Notes under the pieces: generated by a model
What the model saw: only the letters and a program-made list of their open reading frames with translations
What the model was told of the DNA's origin: nothing
The model's database searches: none
Program-made: the position numbers and the translations under genes
In this document: positions 62,844-64,000 of the stretch, one piece after another
How the letters are laid out: the number at the start of each line of letters is the position of its first letter
Position numbering within the stretch: the stretch's first letter is position 1
NCBI GenBank assembly: GCA_902616715.1
Contig: CACMTR010000001.1
Location: forward strand, 186,001-250,000
Length of the DNA: 64,000 bases
From: an uncultured SAR86 cluster bacterium
Lineage (GTDB): Bacteria > Pseudomonadota > Gammaproteobacteria > Magnimaribacterales > AG-339-G14
Reading direction: 5' to 3'

Positions 62844-63625
62844 TGTTTTTTCCAATTTCTGACGAAAATCCAAGTAAAAATAAACCCTTCATTACCTATA
62901 TTTTAATTGGACTATGTACTTTCTTTTTTATTTTGCAGTATCTATCTCAAATGAACGTAGAAATTTTTTTGAATTATGGATTCATCCCTAATAATTTCTT
63001 TTATTCAGACTTTTCTCTTGATTCATATTTTCCAGTTTTCAGTTCTATGTTTCTGCATGGAGGCTTAGCCCATATTGCTGGAAATATGCTCTATTTATGG
63101 ATCTTTGGAGATAACGTCGAAGATTCAATGGGGAAAGTAAGATTTACAATTTTCTATCTTTTATGTGGAGTGATTGCGGCCTTAGCCCAAGGGTTAGTAG
63201 ATCCTTCATCTAATATTCCCATGGTAGGAGCAAGCGGGGCGATTGCAGGCGTTCTTGGCGCCTATCTTTTACTTCATCCAAGAGCAAAAGTTAAATGCCT
63301 TTTTTTCATAATCATTATTATCCAGATGGTTAGGATCCCTGCATTTATTGTTTTGGGTTTTTGGATATTTGGCCAATTTTTTAGCGCTCCGTTTTCTCTT
63401 GATTCTGGTGGTGGCACAGCATATTTTGCTCATATTGGCGGGTTTCTAGCTGGAATGATCCTTGTTCCTTTTTTTAAAAAGAAAGATGTAAGCTTATTTA
63501 ACAACAAAGCGAGTTCTTCATGGACGATTTTTGAAAGCAAAGATAAAATCTACAATCCTAAAAATAATTTTTTAGACGATTTTATTAAAAAATCTGAAGA
63601 CGAAATTAGAAAAAGAAAACAATGA
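62843..63625 (+). CDS. Rhomboid-family intramembrane serine protease
   Basis: A 260-residue protein with six spans. HGGLAHIAGNMLYLWIFGDNVE contains the conserved histidine and asparagine, the catalytic serine is in GASGAIAGVLGAYLLLHPRAKV, and the catalytic histidine is in YFAHIGGFLAGM. A short soluble C-terminal tail follows. The WxR-type motif of the first loop is not evident. Overlaps the next gene by four bases (ATGA). Confidence 0.92.
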   Translation: MFFPISDENPSKNKPFITYILIGLCTFFFILQYLSQMNVEIFLNYGFIPNNFFYSDFSLDSYFPVFSSMFLHGGLAHIAGNMLYLWIFGDNVEDSMGKVRFTIFYLLCGVIAALAQGLVDPSSNIPMVGASGAIAGVLGAYLLLHPRAKVKCLFFIIIIIQMVRIPAFIVLGFWIFGQFFSAPFSLDSGGGTAYFAHIGGFLAGMILVPFFKKKDVSLFNNKASSSWTIFESKDKIYNPKNNFLDDFIKKSEDEIRKRKQ

Positions 63626-64000
63626 AAAACATTTTTTATAAATCTCTATTTTGGATTGTTGGCGTCTTGATATCTATATCGCTTATTATTTTTTTATATT
63701 TATTTGCTTTTTATTTTAATTTTTTTGGTGCTTTAGAAAATTCAGGGTCTAACATTAAAAATAGTTATCCTGATCAGTTAGTTCAAAGAAAAATACAAGC
63801 TCAAATAGAAGTCTCTAATCGAGATACTCAAATTTTATTTGGGGATACTCACGTACATTCGACTTATTCAACTGATGCTTTTTTATGGAGCTTGCCAAAT
63901 AGTCAAGGTGAAGGCCCTCACTTAATGGCAGATGCATGCGATTATGCAAGATTTTGTTCTGCAATAGATTTTTGGGTAATGACTGATCACGCTGAGGCAA
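63622..64000 (+). CDS. DUF3604 protein, 5' part
   Basis: Runs off the window end. ATG 63622 overlaps the rhomboid stop. One N-terminal membrane span (about 9-33) precedes the start of the DUF3604 domain: LFGDTHVHSTYSTDAF, then ADACDYARFCSAIDFWVMTDHAE. These histidines and aspartates resemble the metal-binding PHP phosphoesterase fold. Periplasmic, membrane-anchored. Function not known; the family is common in marine bacteria. Confidence 0.85.
   Translation, partial: MKNIFYKSLFWIVGVLISISLIIFLYLFAFYFNFFGALENSGSNIKNSYPDQLVQRKIQAQIEVSNRDTQILFGDTHVHSTYSTDAFLWSLPNSQGEGPHLMADACDYARFCSAIDFWVMTDHAEA

Noticed and set aside
1-64000. tRNA, rRNA, CRISPR or insertion sequences
   Set aside because: Intergenic regions are short; I saw no cloverleaf-like tRNA sequence, repeat-spacer pattern, transposase or terminal inverted repeats.

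Overview
The window is a compact, strongly AT-rich stretch (about one third G+C by eye) of a gammaproteobacterial chromosome. Gene orders such as icd, clpS-clpA next to infA, rne diverging from rluC-rpmF-fabG-acpP-fabF-mltG-tmk-holB, a GspC-N operon and NhaB/NudC/DusA are gammaproteobacterial. Short or overlapping gene borders, very low GC, several TonB receptors and reduced domain sets suggest a streamlined marine lineage of the SAR86 kind. That placement is an inference. No rRNA, tRNA, CRISPR array, transposase or integrase gene was seen.

Layout. 1-3.7 kb: end of icd, the ClpS/ClpA protease pair, infA. 3.7-8.1 kb: a small membrane ORF and sixA, then phoB-phoR, with a short ppx and a ppk2 on the opposite strand (phosphate sensing and polyphosphate). 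8.2-9.2 kb: a decayed porin fragment, a secreted hypothetical protein, and a regulatory region with Pho-box-like repeats. 9.2-21.8 kb: a phosphorus-acquisition island containing a large duplicated surface lipoprotein with a TonB receptor, an aquaporin-arsenate reductase pair, a second TonB receptor with a beta-propeller phytase, a 41-codon membrane ORF, and a PiT phosphate permease. 21.8-32.6 kb: prepilin peptidase GspO divergent from a complete-looking gspC-D-E-F-G-I-J-K-L-M-N operon without gspH. 32.6-36.5 kb: two hydrolases, a TauE-type permease, pdxJ and grxD run on in the same direction. 36.6-43.2 kb: argG, a displaced fabD coupled to a flavin monooxygenase, a VOC dioxygenase, an SDR and a ferredoxin-NADP reductase. 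43.1-51.1 kb: a split methionyl-tRNA synthetase, an MlaA with a FimV-like N-terminal extension, a serine hydrolase, a TerB-like protein, dusA, nhaB, nudC. 51.1-59.2 kb: rne and the rluC-to-holB cell-envelope/fatty-acid operon lacking plsX-fabH-fabD. 59.2-64 kb: a sugar dehydrogenase-like protein, a membrane protein, an HD-domain protein, an MFS-2 transporter, a rhomboid protease and the start of a DUF3604 protein.

How the parts fit. Direct repeats with the geometry of PhoB boxes (7-bp half sites every 11 bp, usually followed 10 bp later by a -10-like hexamer) lie before the lipoprotein-TonB operon, before the phytate-type TonB receptor, before a small membrane ORF, before the PiT permease and, notably, before the type II secretion operon. 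The simplest reading is one phosphate-starvation programme. PhoBR would switch on a type II secretion machine, its likely exported substrates (lipoprotein, phytase), two outer-membrane receptors, an inner-membrane phosphate carrier and an arsenate detoxification pair that copes with arsenate entering by the phosphate route. The regulatory link is inferred from sequence pattern only.

Other points worth attention: a terminator-shaped hairpin that also encodes the phytase signal peptide; GspE and RNase E that have both lost their cysteine zinc motifs; the FimV-MlaA fusion; and a porin relic with six in-frame stops but no frameshift.
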